Of a stretch of DNA of 64,000 nt, positions 1 through 9,190 are shown in pieces. Origin of the DNA: Roseateles hydrophilus. Its GTDB lineage: Bacteria > Pseudomonadota > Gammaproteobacteria > Burkholderiales > Burkholderiaceae_C. How positions within the stretch are numbered: the first letter of the stretch is position 1; every line of letters starts with the position of its first letter. The DNA is taken from positions 248,001 through 312,000 of the forward strand of contig NZ_JAPPUY010000002.1 of assembly GCF_026712245.1 (NCBI RefSeq), written 5' to 3'. A program made the translations under genes and the position numbers. The notes beneath the pieces were generated by a model that worked only from the letters and a program-made list of their open reading frames with translations, had not been told where the DNA came from and ran no database searches.

Positions 1-759
1 TTCGGCATCCTGAAGCTGGCGGCGGTGCTGGGCGGGTCCCTGGGCGGCATGCAGGCGCTGGACTGGGCGCTGCGCTACCCCGACCGCATGGCGCACTGCA
101 TCGCGATCGCGACGGCGCCCAACCTGTCGGCGCAGAACATCGCGTTCAACGAGGTGGCGCGCCGCGCCATCGTGACCGACCCCGACTTCCACGGCGGCCA
201 CTTCTACGAGCACGGCGTGGTGCCCAAGCGCGGCCTGCGCGTGGCGCGCATGATCGGCCACATCACCTACCTGTCCGACGACGTCATGGCCGAGAAGTTC
301 GGCCGCGAGCTCAAGACCGGCGAGTTGGGCTACACGACGCAGGACATCGAGTTCCAGATCGAGAGCTACCTGCGCTACCAGGGCGACAAGTTCAGCGACT
401 ACTTCGACGCCAACACCTATCTGCTCATCACCCGCGCGCTGGACTACTTCGACCCGGCCGCCGCGCATGGTGGCGACCTGACGCGCGCGTTCGCCGCGGC
501 CAAGGCCAAGTTCCTCGTCGCGAGCTTCACGACCGACTGGCGCTTCTCGCCGCAGCGCTCGCGCGAGATCGTCAAGGCATTGCTGGATAACCGGCTAGAC
601 GTGTCGTACGCGGAGATCGATGCGCCGCACGGCCATGACGCCTTCCTGCTGGACGACGCGCGCTACCACGGCGTGCTGCGCGCCTACTTCGAGCGCGTCG
701 CCGGCAACCTGTGCCCGGCGGCGCGGCCGTCGCTGCAGATCAAGGGGGTGGCCGTATGA
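1..759 (+). CDS. metX: homoserine O-acyltransferase MetX, 5' end cut by window edge
   Basis: Alpha/beta-hydrolase that acylates homoserine (acetyl- or succinyl-CoA) in methionine synthesis. The reading frame is open from base 1, so the gene enters from the left; 252 residues are visible of a family of about 370-380, so roughly the first third is missing. Seen: the nucleophile elbow [13 protein letters not shown] with Ser13 of the visible part, the acid in [10 protein letters not shown] (Asp179) and the catalytic His in HGHDAFL (His212). The stop overlaps the metW start as ATGA, the usual metX-metW arrangement of proteobacteria. Which acyl donor is used cannot be read here. Confidence 0.95.
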   Translation, partial: FGILKLAAVLGGSLGGMQALDWALRYPDRMAHCIAIATAPNLSAQNIAFNEVARRAIVTDPDFHGGHFYEHGVVPKRGLRVARMIGHITYLSDDVMAEKFGRELKTGELGYTTQDIEFQIESYLRYQGDKFSDYFDANTYLLITRALDYFDPAAAHGGDLTRAFAAAKAKFLVASFTTDWRFSPQRSREIVKALLDNRLDVSYAEIDAPHGHDAFLLDDARYHGVLRAYFERVAGNLCPAARPSLQIKGVAV

Positions 760-1331
760 GCTTCGATCCCGCCATTGCGGCGCTGGTGCCGCCTGGCTCC
801 CGCGTGCTGGACCTGGGCTGCGGCACCGGCGAGCTGCTGGAGCACCTCATCAAGCACAAGGGCTGCACCGGCTACGGCGTGGAGCTGGATGACGCCAACC
901 TGCTGGCCTGCGTGAAGCGTGGCGTCAACGTCATCCAGCGCAACCTGGAAGAAGGCCTGTCCATCTTCGAGGACCAGAGCTTCGACGTCGTGCTGCAACT
1001 GGAAACGCTGCAGCACCTGCGCAATGCCGAGCAGATGCTCAAGGAGACGGCGCGCGTCGGCAAGATCGGCATCGTCAGCTTCCCCAACTTCGCACACTGG
1101 CCCAATCGGCTGCAGGTGGCGCTGGGCCGCATGCCCGTGACGCGCGCGCTGCCCTACGAGTGGTACGACACGCCCAACATCCGCGTCGGCACCTTCGCCG
1201 ACTTCGGCGTGCTGGCGCGCAAGAACCGGCTCAAGATCCTGGACAGCTTCGGCCTGCAGAACGGTCAGGTGCACCGCACACTGCCCAACCTCACCGCCAG
1301 CGTGGCGGTGTTCAAGTTCGAAAGGGAATAG
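756..1331 (+). CDS. metW: methionine biosynthesis protein MetW
   Basis: 191-residue Rossmann-fold methyltransferase-like protein that accompanies MetX. The SAM-binding glycine motif [15 protein letters not shown] lies at about residues 17-31, and the family stretch [12 protein letters not shown] is near residue 130. The ATG at 756 overlaps the metX stop by four bases; an in-frame start 45 bases upstream would lie inside metX and is less likely. In known systems MetW is needed for, or strongly supports, MetX activity, so coupled translation fits. Length and context match the family; no anomalies were seen. Confidence 0.95.
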   Translation: MSFDPAIAALVPPGSRVLDLGCGTGELLEHLIKHKGCTGYGVELDDANLLACVKRGVNVIQRNLEEGLSIFEDQSFDVVLQLETLQHLRNAEQMLKETARVGKIGIVSFPNFAHWPNRLQVALGRMPVTRALPYEWYDTPNIRVGTFADFGVLARKNRLKILDSFGLQNGQVHRTLPNLTASVAVFKFERE

Positions 1332-1385
1332 GCGCGCCTCGTCCGGTCCGCCGTGCCTGAACGCGCGGCGGCCCGGCGGCGGGGG

Positions 1386-1613
1386 TCAGCCCTTGCGGGC
1401 GGCCTTCTTGCCGGCCTTCTTGTGCTTGGCCTTGGCGCCCGCCTTCTTGGCGTTCTTCTTCAGGGCCTTCTTGCCCGTTTTGGCTGCCTTGGCGGCCTTG
1501 GCCTTGACGGTGGCGCTGGTGTGGGGCTGGCCGTGGGTCGGGCTGACGCGGGCCTCGGCGGGCACGGCCAGGAAGGCGATGGCCAGGGCAGCGGCGATGA
1601 GCAGGTGTTTCAT
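1386..1613 (-). CDS. small exported Lys/Ala-rich basic protein
   Basis: 75 residues. The first ~21 residues look like a cleavable signal peptide (MKHLLIAAALAIAFLAVPA followed by EA). The rest is low-complexity, dominated by Lys and Ala, with KKA/KKN/KAK motifs resembling the C-terminal tail of histone H1 or AlgP-like proteins, and ends KKAARKG. The predicted mature part is strongly basic. I cannot assign a function; a periplasmic polycation or acid-shock-like peptide are possibilities. It stands alone between metW (convergent) and the MORN gene. Confidence 0.6.
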   Translation of the reverse strand: MKHLLIAAALAIAFLAVPAEARVSPTHGQPHTSATVKAKAAKAAKTGKKALKKNAKKAGAKAKHKKAGKKAARKG

Positions 1614-1660
1614 GGGGTCCTTGGTCTCAGGGGTTCACAGTATCCCGGGCTGCGCCGGCC

Positions 1661-3472
1661 TCAGCCGCCCTTGCGGATGGTGTGGCCGTCGTCAGTGCGT
1701 TCGTCGTCCTTGAACACACCCTCCCAGCGGTCGCCGCTGGGCCAGTGGAAGGTGCCCTGGCCGTGCTTGAGGCCGCGGGCCCAGGCGCCTTCGTAGCGCT
1801 CGCCGCCCTTCCACGCGTACTTGCCCGTGCCGTGCGCCTTGCCGGCCTCGAACTCGCCCTCGTAGACGTCCCCGCTCGGGAAGACCATGCGGCCCTTGCC
1901 GTGCGGCAGGCCGGCGCTGAGCTGGCCCTCGTACTGGTTGCCGTTGGCAAAGCGCATCTTGCCGTTGCCTTGCGGCTTGTCCTGCACCCAGTCGCCCTCG
2001 TAGCGCTGGCCGCTGACCCAGGCATAGCTGCCCCGCCCGTGCGGCTGGCCCTGCTTGATCTGGCCGGTGTAGACGTCGCCGGACGCGTAGGTCATCTTGC
2101 CCTCGCCCTCGGGCTGGCCATCCACCAGGCTGCCCTCGAACTGGTTGCCGTTGGCGAAGGCCATCAGCCCCTTGCCGGTGGCGCGGTCATCCACCCAGTC
2201 GCCCTTGTAGCGTTGGCCGTTGGCCCAGCGGATTTCCCCCACGCCGTGGCGGCGGCTGCGCGTCAGCGGGCCTTCGTAGACGTCGCCGTTCTTCCATTCG
2301 ACGCGGCCGGTGCCGCTGACCGTGTCGTCGTCCTCGCGCACGAACCGGCCGACGTAGCGCGTGTCGCCGGCCGTGCGGTCGAAGAGCTTGGGCTCGGGCG
2401 CCGCCGCAGCAGCAGCCGGCGGCGCGGCGGCCACCGGCGGCGTGGCGGTGGGTGCGGGCGCGTTCACGCTCGGGCGCGCGGCAGGCGTGGTTGCTGCGGC
2501 CGCAGTTGCCGCCACGGTGGCTGCGGTGGTTGCGGCCGTGGCCGTGGCGGGGCGCGCCCCCGGCGCAGCGGCAGGCGTCGCTGGCTTGCCGGCCGGGGCC
2601 GCGGCTGCGGTGGCCGGCGCCGGTGCTGCCTTGGGGGCGGGCGGCGCGCCGGGCAGTGGCGTGGACACCCAGGGCGTGCCGCGCTCGCGGGCCAGCGCGA
2701 GCGCGTTGTTCATCGCCAGTTCCTGCGCGTTGCCGCGGCACTGCGCAGCGGTGTCGCGCCACAGCGTCTCGCCGATCTGGCTTTGCGTCTGGCGTTCGGC
2801 CAGCGGCAGCGCGGCGGCACTGTTGCGCAGCTTGCCGGAGAACTCCCGCGCCCGCTCGAAGGGCGGCGCGCAGAACTCTGCGTTGTGGCCGTCCACTTCG
2901 CTCTGCTCGCGGCGTCGTTGCGCGGTCTGCTGCTGGCTGCCGCTGCATTGCTCGGCGGCCAGCTCCCACATGCCCTCGGCCTTGCGGTAGAGGCTGGCGG
3001 CGTCGGCGAAGCGGCGCTCGCTGAAGGCGGTGCCGGCCAATTCCTGCAGCGCGCTGGCGTCACGGTGGGCGCCTTCGCACTGGCTGCCGGCCTGCAGCTT
3101 CTCGACCAGCGCGTCATGGGCCTTTTGGCTGTCGGCGAGGTTGCGCTGGGCACGGTCGCGGGCGCGGCCGTCGCAGGCCGCGATGGCTGCGCCCCACTGC
3201 GCCACGGCCTCGTCGTAGAGCTTGACCTGGGTCTGCAGCGGCTGGTTCTGCGACTGGGCCGTGGCAGCCTTCAGGTCGGCCGACAGTGCGCGGCTGGTGA
3301 GCTGGGCGCAGCTGGGCGGCGGCGGGGCCGGCGTGGGGACGGGCTCGGGCAGGGAAGGCGCGGAGGCGGCCGGCTCCGGCGCGGACGCCGCAGGCTCGGG
3401 CGGTGTCTGGGCCTGCGCGGGCGCGGTCGCAGCGAGCGCCAGGCACAGCAGGGCAGCGAGTCGGACAGTCAT
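1661..3472 (-). CDS. secreted MORN-repeat protein
   Basis: 603 residues. A signal peptide (MTVRLAALLCLALAATAPAQ) is followed by a Pro/Ala/Glu-rich stretch and an alpha-helical, Gln/Arg/Ala-rich region with several Cys. Next comes a long Ala/Pro/Thr linker and then about nine to ten consecutive 23-residue MORN repeats of the type YEGxxxxGxxHGxGxxxxxxGD. The MORN array fills about the last 230 residues. The start at 3472 overlaps the stop of the upstream lipoprotein gene (ATGA), so the two are probably translationally coupled. The frame is open far upstream, but this start supplies the signal peptide. MORN repeats often form elongated beta scaffolds; role and partner are unknown. Confidence 0.85.
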   Translation of the reverse strand: MTVRLAALLCLALAATAPAQAQTPPEPAASAPEPAASAPSLPEPVPTPAPPPPSCAQLTSRALSADLKAATAQSQNQPLQTQVKLYDEAVAQWGAAIAACDGRARDRAQRNLADSQKAHDALVEKLQAGSQCEGAHRDASALQELAGTAFSERRFADAASLYRKAEGMWELAAEQCSGSQQQTAQRRREQSEVDGHNAEFCAPPFERAREFSGKLRNSAAALPLAERQTQSQIGETLWRDTAAQCRGNAQELAMNNALALARERGTPWVSTPLPGAPPAPKAAPAPATAAAAPAGKPATPAAAPGARPATATAATTAATVAATAAAATTPAARPSVNAPAPTATPPVAAAPPAAAAAAPEPKLFDRTAGDTRYVGRFVREDDDTVSGTGRVEWKNGDVYEGPLTRSRRHGVGEIRWANGQRYKGDWVDDRATGKGLMAFANGNQFEGSLVDGQPEGEGKMTYASGDVYTGQIKQGQPHGRGSYAWVSGQRYEGDWVQDKPQGNGKMRFANGNQYEGQLSAGLPHGKGRMVFPSGDVYEGEFEAGKAHGTGKYAWKGGERYEGAWARGLKHGQGTFHWPSGDRWEGVFKDDERTDDGHTIRKGG

Positions 3473-4815
3473 TTCTTGCGTCGGCCCGATTCGGCGGGCA
3501 TGTCGAGCATGGCGTCCACCAGGCCGCGCGAGAAGCGGCCGGCGCCGGGGTCGTCGGGGCTGTCGAACGAGAAGGCGGTCTGCGTGGAGGCCAGCGGCAT
3601 GGCGCCGATCTGGGCCGCCAGCGTGTCGGCGCGGAAGCCACCCAGGATGGCCGTCACTTCGCCCTCGAAGCCGCGCCCGGCGGCCAGCTTGTTCAGCGCG
3701 GTCAGGCGGTCGGCGTCGAACAGCAGCGCGTTCTGCGCCAGGCTGCGTTCGATGAGCTTCTGGTGCAGCGTGAAACCGGCCAGTGGCGGCGCGCCGAGAG
3801 CGGCCATGCGCGTGAAGGCCCAGGCGTCGGCGCGCTCGAAGGCGGTGGCGGCGATGCGCGAGATGCCCGACAGCGAGCCGCGGTTGGCGGCCGCCGCCTG
3901 CATGACGTTGAGCACCTGCTGGCGGGTCAGGTTTTGCGCGGCATCCATCAGGCCTTCGCGCAGCTTCTGCGCGGCCAGCGCCCGGCCCTGCTCGATGAGC
4001 TGGTTTTTCAGGAACTCGCTGGCCACGTTCGCGGCCGCGCTCTTGGCGGCGCTGAGCGCTGCGTCGGCCGCCAGCGCGGCGGCCTTGACGCCCGAGGCCA
4101 GCGTGGCCAGGTTGTAGAGCGTGCCGGCGATCTTGACCGCGTAGTGGTAGGTCTTCATGCGCGCGCCGCCCTCCTCGGACAGGCCCTGCGTCCACAGCAC
4201 CGCCCACAGGGCCTCGTCGGGCGTGGGCTCGGCCTGGATGACCTCCAGCGGGTGCAGGCTGAGCAGCCAGTGGTAGTCCTGCATCTGCGGCGTGTTGGGC
4301 GGCGCGAAGCGCGTGTAGCCGCGGCAGACCTCGAAGGGGTGGATCAGCACGGTCTTGCCGGCGGCCGTGCCGACGTTGAAGGGCTGGCCGGCGTCGCGCA
4401 CCTCGGCCAGCCATTCCAGCAGTTGCTCGCCGTCGTCGCTGGCGCGCCCGGCAATGTTGACGAGGCGGGTGCCGGCGGGCAGCGGCGAGTCCTGTGTGAC
4501 GGCGATGACGGTGAGGCGCTCATCCACCTGCAGCGCGCGCGCCCAGGCCACGCGGTCGTTGTCGCTCCAGCCGGCGCTGGTGGCCACCGCGAAGGGCAGC
4601 TCCCACTGCTTGTCGCAGTCCTTGTCCTTCAGCGCGGCGCTGCGGGCGATGGCCGGGCGGATGAGGCGTTCTCCGGCCCCGTAGGCCCGCATGCCGGCCA
4701 GCAGCTGCTCGTTGACCGGGCGGCCATCGTCCACGGTGAACTTGGGGCCGGAGGCGCAACCTGCCAGCAGCAGGCTGATGAGGGCGAGCAGGGCATGCAG
4801 CAGCTGACGTGTCAT
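3469..4815 (-). CDS. outer-membrane-type lipoprotein with PDZ-like segment, unknown function
   Basis: 448 residues. The N-terminus MTRQLLHALLALISLLLAGC carries a lipobox (LAGC, Cys20), so it should be lipidated. Residues about 95-150 (AVTQDSPLPAGTRLVNIAGR and onward) look like a short PDZ-like beta module: a substrate-proximal 'gets in, how do we define it' loop with GTRLVNIAG. The middle and C-terminal parts are helical and Ala-rich (for example AALAADAALSAAKSAAANVA). I recognise no catalytic motif. It ends in four overlapping bases with the MORN-protein gene, implying that the two products work at the same site in the envelope. Confidence 0.8.
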   Translation of the reverse strand: MTRQLLHALLALISLLLAGCASGPKFTVDDGRPVNEQLLAGMRAYGAGERLIRPAIARSAALKDKDCDKQWELPFAVATSAGWSDNDRVAWARALQVDERLTVIAVTQDSPLPAGTRLVNIAGRASDDGEQLLEWLAEVRDAGQPFNVGTAAGKTVLIHPFEVCRGYTRFAPPNTPQMQDYHWLLSLHPLEVIQAEPTPDEALWAVLWTQGLSEEGGARMKTYHYAVKIAGTLYNLATLASGVKAAALAADAALSAAKSAAANVASEFLKNQLIEQGRALAAQKLREGLMDAAQNLTRQQVLNVMQAAAANRGSLSGISRIAATAFERADAWAFTRMAALGAPPLAGFTLHQKLIERSLAQNALLFDADRLTALNKLAAGRGFEGEVTAILGGFRADTLAAQIGAMPLASTQTAFSFDSPDDPGAGRFSRGLVDAMLDMPAESGRRKK

Positions 4816-4891
4816 CGTGACCGGAGACTAAGTGGCGACTCTGCGGCCCTGGGCCGTCGTTTTCCCCGATCTTGCCGCAGGCTTGATGACG

Positions 4892-6673
4892 CTAGCCCGC
4901 TTCCCGCAGCGGCTGTGGTGGCGGGTCTGCACAGCGCACCTGGTTGCGGCCGTCTGACTTGGCGGCGTAGAGCGCGCGGTCGGCGTTGCGGTAGAGCTCG
5001 TCCAGCTCGACCGGCTGGCGCGCTTCCACCCAGGCCAGGCCGAAGCTGGCGGTGATCTGCAGTGGCGTGCCGTCGGGCAGCTGCACGGGCTGCGTGGCCA
5101 GGGCCAGGCGCAGCCGTTCGGCCAGCTGGCGGGCTTCGTCGGGCCGGCAGCCCACGGCCAGCAGGATGAACTCCTCGCCGCCGTGGCGCGCCAGCAGTTC
5201 CCCCTGGCGCACCTGGCCGCGCGCAATCTCGGCGGCCGCGCACAGCACCGCGTCACCGGCCGGGTGGCCGTGCTCGTCGTTGATGCGCTTGAAGTGGTCC
5301 ATGTCGAACACGATGAGGGCCACCGGCCACCCGTGGCGGCGTGCCTGGGCGAGCAGCCGTGCCGCCTGCTCGCTGAAGGCGCGGCGATTGAGCAGGCCGG
5401 TCAGGAAGTCGGTGTCGCTGGCCTGGCGCAGCTGCGCGATGAGCTGCTCGCGCTCGGCCTCGAGCGCGCGGCTGCGCTGGGTGGCCTCCTGCAGCGCGGT
5501 GACCGCCCGCGCCATGTCGCCGATCTCGTCGGTGCGCAACATGGTGGCGGAGTTGGCCGCGGGCTGGATGTGTTCGCCACGCATCACGGCGTTCATGGCG
5601 CGCGTGCTGCGCAGCAGTGGCAGCAGCACACGGTGGCGGATCAGCAGGAACACCGTCAGCTCGATGCACAGCACCGCCAGCCCCAGCCCGGCATTGATCG
5701 CCATGCGCAGGCGCGCCGCAGCGACACGCTCGGTGGCGCTGTCGCGCGCGGCGGCGAACAGCGCATCGCGCAGCGCGACGATGCTCTTCATCGGCGGCAC
5801 GTAGCGGGCGACAAACGCGGCCGAGTCCAGGCCATAGGGCTGGCCGGTGATGCCGCGCTCGGTGAGCTGCTCGATGAAGGGCAGGTCGGCGGCGAAGTAC
5901 TGCGCCTCCATCGCGGCGATGGCGGCCTGCAGCGGTGCCGGCGTGTGGCCCGCGCGGGCCTGCAGCTCGATGAGCTTGCGCAGTTGCTCGATGCGCCCCA
6001 GCAGCAGTGGAATCTCGCGCTGTTCCTCGCGGCCCAGTGGCTGGCCGGTGGCCAGTGGGGCGGTGAACTGCGAGCCCAGCCGGCCGGCGTACTCGCGCAG
6101 CTCGGCCGCGTAGCGCGCGCCGACCAGCGGCATGGCCAGTTCGGGGTAGACCGCCTCGGCGGCGGCGGACTGCGTGGTGACGCCGGCCAGCACCGTGTCG
6201 ATGACGGCAAACATCAGGTCGATGGGCGCGCGCGTCAGCCGCTGGCCCGGTGCGCTGCGCCGGGCGTGGGGCAGCGCGGCGACGCGGTCGACCTCCACGC
6301 GCGCATGCGCCAGCTCCCGCCGCGCCTTCTGCAGCTGGGCCAGTGTGGACAGCGAGGCGGCGTCGCTCAGGCCGGTGAGCGCGGTCAGCGCTTCGTCGAA
6401 GGCGGCGTCGGTGGTGTGGCGGAAGGCCTGCAGCCGCTCGCGTTTGGCGGGGTCGGCAGGCTCGGTGTCGTTGAGCACCGGGATGGCCGGCCCGCGCTCG
6501 GCAGAGGCCTTCTCGGCCACCTTCATCACCAGATAGGCGCGCTCCATGGCGGCCAGCCCCAGCTCCGCGGCCGCCACCTGCCGCCCATCCATCCAGATGG
6601 AGCGCAGCAGCAGCGCGGAGACGAGCGCCAGCAGCAGGCCGGTCGTCAGCAGGAACAGGCGGGTCAGGCGCAT
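4892..6673 (-). CDS. membrane-bound diguanylate cyclase (GGDEF) with periplasmic sensor
   Basis: 593 residues. TM1 is at about residues 5-25. A roughly 300-residue, helix-rich periplasmic region follows, then TM2 (about 325-350, GLGLAVLCIELTVFLLI), a HAMP-like linker, and a C-terminal GGDEF domain beginning at SDTDFLTGLLNRRAF. The active-site loop reads GGEEF, the functional variant, and the DMDHFKRINDEHGH metal-binding strand is intact. The product-inhibition site normally RxxD five residues before the loop is RQGE here, so feedback inhibition may be weak. Divergent from the M20 peptidase gene. The signal sensed is unknown. Confidence 0.92.
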   Translation of the reverse strand: MRLTRLFLLTTGLLLALVSALLLRSIWMDGRQVAAAELGLAAMERAYLVMKVAEKASAERGPAIPVLNDTEPADPAKRERLQAFRHTTDAAFDEALTALTGLSDAASLSTLAQLQKARRELAHARVEVDRVAALPHARRSAPGQRLTRAPIDLMFAVIDTVLAGVTTQSAAAEAVYPELAMPLVGARYAAELREYAGRLGSQFTAPLATGQPLGREEQREIPLLLGRIEQLRKLIELQARAGHTPAPLQAAIAAMEAQYFAADLPFIEQLTERGITGQPYGLDSAAFVARYVPPMKSIVALRDALFAAARDSATERVAAARLRMAINAGLGLAVLCIELTVFLLIRHRVLLPLLRSTRAMNAVMRGEHIQPAANSATMLRTDEIGDMARAVTALQEATQRSRALEAEREQLIAQLRQASDTDFLTGLLNRRAFSEQAARLLAQARRHGWPVALIVFDMDHFKRINDEHGHPAGDAVLCAAAEIARGQVRQGELLARHGGEEFILLAVGCRPDEARQLAERLRLALATQPVQLPDGTPLQITASFGLAWVEARQPVELDELYRNADRALYAAKSDGRNQVRCADPPPQPLREAG

Positions 6674-6753
6674 GGGTGAGGGTGTAACAGCCCATTATGG
6701 GAGCGCCTAAACTGGCCGGCGCGCGCCACAAGCGCCGACACAGGAGTTCCGCC

Positions 6754-8229
6754 ATGAATGCACGAGATCCCCACCTGCCCCTGCAGGCCGACGAGGCCAC
6801 CGCGCTCGGCGCGTTTGCCGCCCAGGTCTGGGACGACGAGATCGTCCCCGCGCTGACCGACTACATCGCCATCCCCGCCAAGAGCCCCATGTTCGACGCC
6901 GACTGGGCGGCCAATGGCCACCTGGAGAAGGTGTTGACCCAGGCCGCGGCGTGGGTGGAGAGCAAGAAGGTCGCGGGCCTGACGCTGGAGGTGGTGCGCA
7001 TCCCGGGTCGCACGCCGGTGATCTTTTTCGAGGTGCCGTCCACCAAGCCGGGCAGCGACGACACCATCGTGCTGTACGGCCACCTGGACAAGCAGCCCGA
7101 GTTCAGCGGCTGGCGCAACGACCTCGGCCCCTGGACGCCCAAGTACGAGAACGGCCTGCTCTATGGCCGCGGCGGTGCGGACGACGGCTACGCGGTCTAC
7201 GCCTCGCTCACCGCCATCATGGCGCTGGACCAGCAGGGCATTCCGCGCCCGCGCTGCGTGGGCATCATCGAGACCTGCGAGGAAAGCGGCTCCTACGACC
7301 TGCCGGCCTACATCGACATCCTCAAGCCGCGCCTGGGCAATGTGTCTTTGGTGGTCTGCCTGGACTCCGGCGCCGGCAACTACGACCAGCTGTGGCTCAC
7401 CACCTCGCTGCGCGGCATGGTGTCGGGCGTGCTCAAGGTCGAGGTGCTGAGCGAGGGCATCCACAGCGGTGATGCGTCAGGCTGCGTGCCGTCCTCCTTC
7501 CGCATCCTGCGCCAGGTGCTGGACCGGCTGGAAGACAGCAAGACCGGCCGCCTGCTGCCCGAGAGCTTCCACTGCGAGATCCCCGGCGCACGCCTGGAAC
7601 AGGCCCAGGCCACCGCGGCCATCCTGAAGGACGAGGTCTACAAGCGCATGCCCTGGGCCTGCGGCGCCGATGGCGGACCGGTGCTGCCGGTGACGACCGA
7701 CCCGGTGGAAGTGCTGCTCAACCGCACCTGGCGGCCGACGCTGTCGGTGGTGGGCGTGGACGGCTTCCCCGAGCTGAAGAACGCCGGCAATGTGTTGCGC
7801 CCTTACACCGCCTTCAAGCTCAGCCTGCGCCTGCCGCCGCTGATCGACGGCAACGAGGCCGCACTCAAGCTCAAGGCGCTGCTGGAAGACAACGCGCCGT
7901 ACAACGCCAAGGTCACCTTCGTGCCCGACGGCCGCGCCGGGGCCTTCGGCGCCACTGGCTGGAACACGCCCGACCTGTCGCCTTGGCTCAGCCAGGCGCT
8001 GAACGACGCCAGCCAGACGCACTTCGGCGCGCCGGTGGGCTACATCGGCCAGGGCGGCACCATCCCGCTGATGAGCATGCTGCAAAAGGGCTTCCCGAGC
8101 GCGCAGATGATGGTGTGCGGCGTGCTGGGCCCCAAGAGCAACGCCCACGGCCCCAACGAGTTCCTGCACGTGCCCTACGGCAAGCGGCTGACCGCTGCAG
8201 TCGCGCAGGTGATGGCCGCCCATCCCTGA
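6754..8229 (+). CDS. M20-family metallopeptidase (dipeptidase-like)
   Basis: 491 residues, cytosolic. Zinc ligands of the M20 family are visible: YGHLDKQPEFSGW (His-Asp), GRGGADDGYAVYA (Asp) and the ETCEESGSYDL pair with the catalytic Glu-Glu. The lid/dimerisation part carries SEGIHSGDASGCVPS, and a C-terminal HGPNEFLHV segment supplies the last His. Start chosen at 6754 because CAGGAG lies about 8 bases upstream; an in-frame ATG at 6697 would add an unlikely basic leader. Substrate probably a dipeptide or related amide; specificity cannot be fixed. A LysR regulator follows 13 bases later in the same direction. Confidence 0.9.
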   Translation: MNARDPHLPLQADEATALGAFAAQVWDDEIVPALTDYIAIPAKSPMFDADWAANGHLEKVLTQAAAWVESKKVAGLTLEVVRIPGRTPVIFFEVPSTKPGSDDTIVLYGHLDKQPEFSGWRNDLGPWTPKYENGLLYGRGGADDGYAVYASLTAIMALDQQGIPRPRCVGIIETCEESGSYDLPAYIDILKPRLGNVSLVVCLDSGAGNYDQLWLTTSLRGMVSGVLKVEVLSEGIHSGDASGCVPSSFRILRQVLDRLEDSKTGRLLPESFHCEIPGARLEQAQATAAILKDEVYKRMPWACGADGGPVLPVTTDPVEVLLNRTWRPTLSVVGVDGFPELKNAGNVLRPYTAFKLSLRLPPLIDGNEAALKLKALLEDNAPYNAKVTFVPDGRAGAFGATGWNTPDLSPWLSQALNDASQTHFGAPVGYIGQGGTIPLMSMLQKGFPSAQMMVCGVLGPKSNAHGPNEFLHVPYGKRLTAAVAQVMAAHP

Positions 8230-8242
8230 TCGCCCGCGCCGG

Positions 8243-9190
8243 ATGGACCAGCTCCGGGCCATCAAGGTCTTCGTCCGCGTCATCGATGAGGGCAGCTTTG
8301 CCGGCGCGGCGCGGGCGCTGGACCTGGCGCCGGCCGTCGTCACGCGGCTGGTGGCCGAGCTGGAGGAGCACCTCGGCACGCGGCTGCTGAACCGCACGAC
8401 GCGACGGCTGGCGCTGACCGAGATCGGCGAGGCCTACCTGGAGCGCGCGCGGCGCATCCTGGCCGATGTGGACGAGGCGGCGGCGCTGGCCGCGTCGGCC
8501 ACGCAGGAGGTGCGCGGGCTGCTGCGCATCCTGTGCCCGCCGGCCATCGCGGTGCACCAGCTCGCCAAGCACCTGCCGCGCTTTCACCGCGACTACCCGG
8601 CCGTGACGCTGGAGATCACGTCGCCCGGGCCGGTGGAGACGGTGGACGATGGCTACGACCTCACCATCTTCCTGACCCGCGACCTGCCCGACGGTGACTT
8701 CATCGCCCGCCGCCTGGCGCGCAGCGAGTTCATCATGTGCGCGTCGCCGGACTACCTGGACCAGCGCGGCCGCCCGCAACACCCGCTGCAGCTTAAGGAG
8801 CATGACGCGCTGCTGCCGCCCACGTCCATCCTGATGCGCGGGCTGACGTTGCAGCGCGGCGACGGGGCCGAGGAGGTCACGCTGCCCATCGTGCCGTCGC
8901 GCGCGGCGCTGTCCACCACGCACATGGACACCAACTACGCCGCCGCCCTGCACGGCCTGGGCGTGGCCGGCCTGCCCAGCTTCATGGTGGAAGACGCGCT
9001 GCTGGAGCAGGCGCTGGAGCGCGTCATGCCGCAGTGGCGGCTGTTCAGCACCACGCTGTGGGCCGGCATGCCCACGCGCAAGTACGTGCCGGCGCGCACG
9101 CGCGCCTTTCTGGACTTCCTGCTGCAGGTCTTCGGCGGCGAGGACCGCGACCCCTGGCTGGTGGCAGCCGGCTGCGCGACCTGCCCCTGA
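8243..9190 (+). CDS. LysR-family transcriptional regulator
   Basis: 315 residues. The N-terminal winged helix-turn-helix is typical (MDQLRAIKVFVRVIDEGSF, then AARALDLAPAVVTRLVAELE and LGTRLLNRTTRRLALTEIG). A two-lobed effector-binding domain follows, with the usual LLRILCPPAIAVHQLAKHLP start. It belongs to the CrgA/AaeR-like group by look (inference). It follows the M20 peptidase gene with 13 bases between, so it may be cotranscribed; its target is unknown. Its stop directly abuts the stop of the convergent gene at 9191, leaving no room for a terminator. Confidence 0.92.
   Translation: MDQLRAIKVFVRVIDEGSFAGAARALDLAPAVVTRLVAELEEHLGTRLLNRTTRRLALTEIGEAYLERARRILADVDEAAALAASATQEVRGLLRILCPPAIAVHQLAKHLPRFHRDYPAVTLEITSPGPVETVDDGYDLTIFLTRDLPDGDFIARRLARSEFIMCASPDYLDQRGRPQHPLQLKEHDALLPPTSILMRGLTLQRGDGAEEVTLPIVPSRAALSTTHMDTNYAAALHGLGVAGLPSFMVEDALLEQALERVMPQWRLFSTTLWAGMPTRKYVPARTRAFLDFLLQVFGGEDRDPWLVAAGCATCP

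Noticed and set aside
1700-2400. Periodic DNA pattern that could be taken for a tandem or CRISPR-like repeat
   Set aside because: The 69-base period is the 23-residue MORN repeat within one gene; units diverge and there are no spacers.
1682-5055. Very long open frames on the plus strand opposite the MORN and lipoprotein genes
   Set aside because: They mirror the high GC3 of the true minus-strand genes, give Ala/Arg/Gly-rich low-complexity products without domains and have no start signals.
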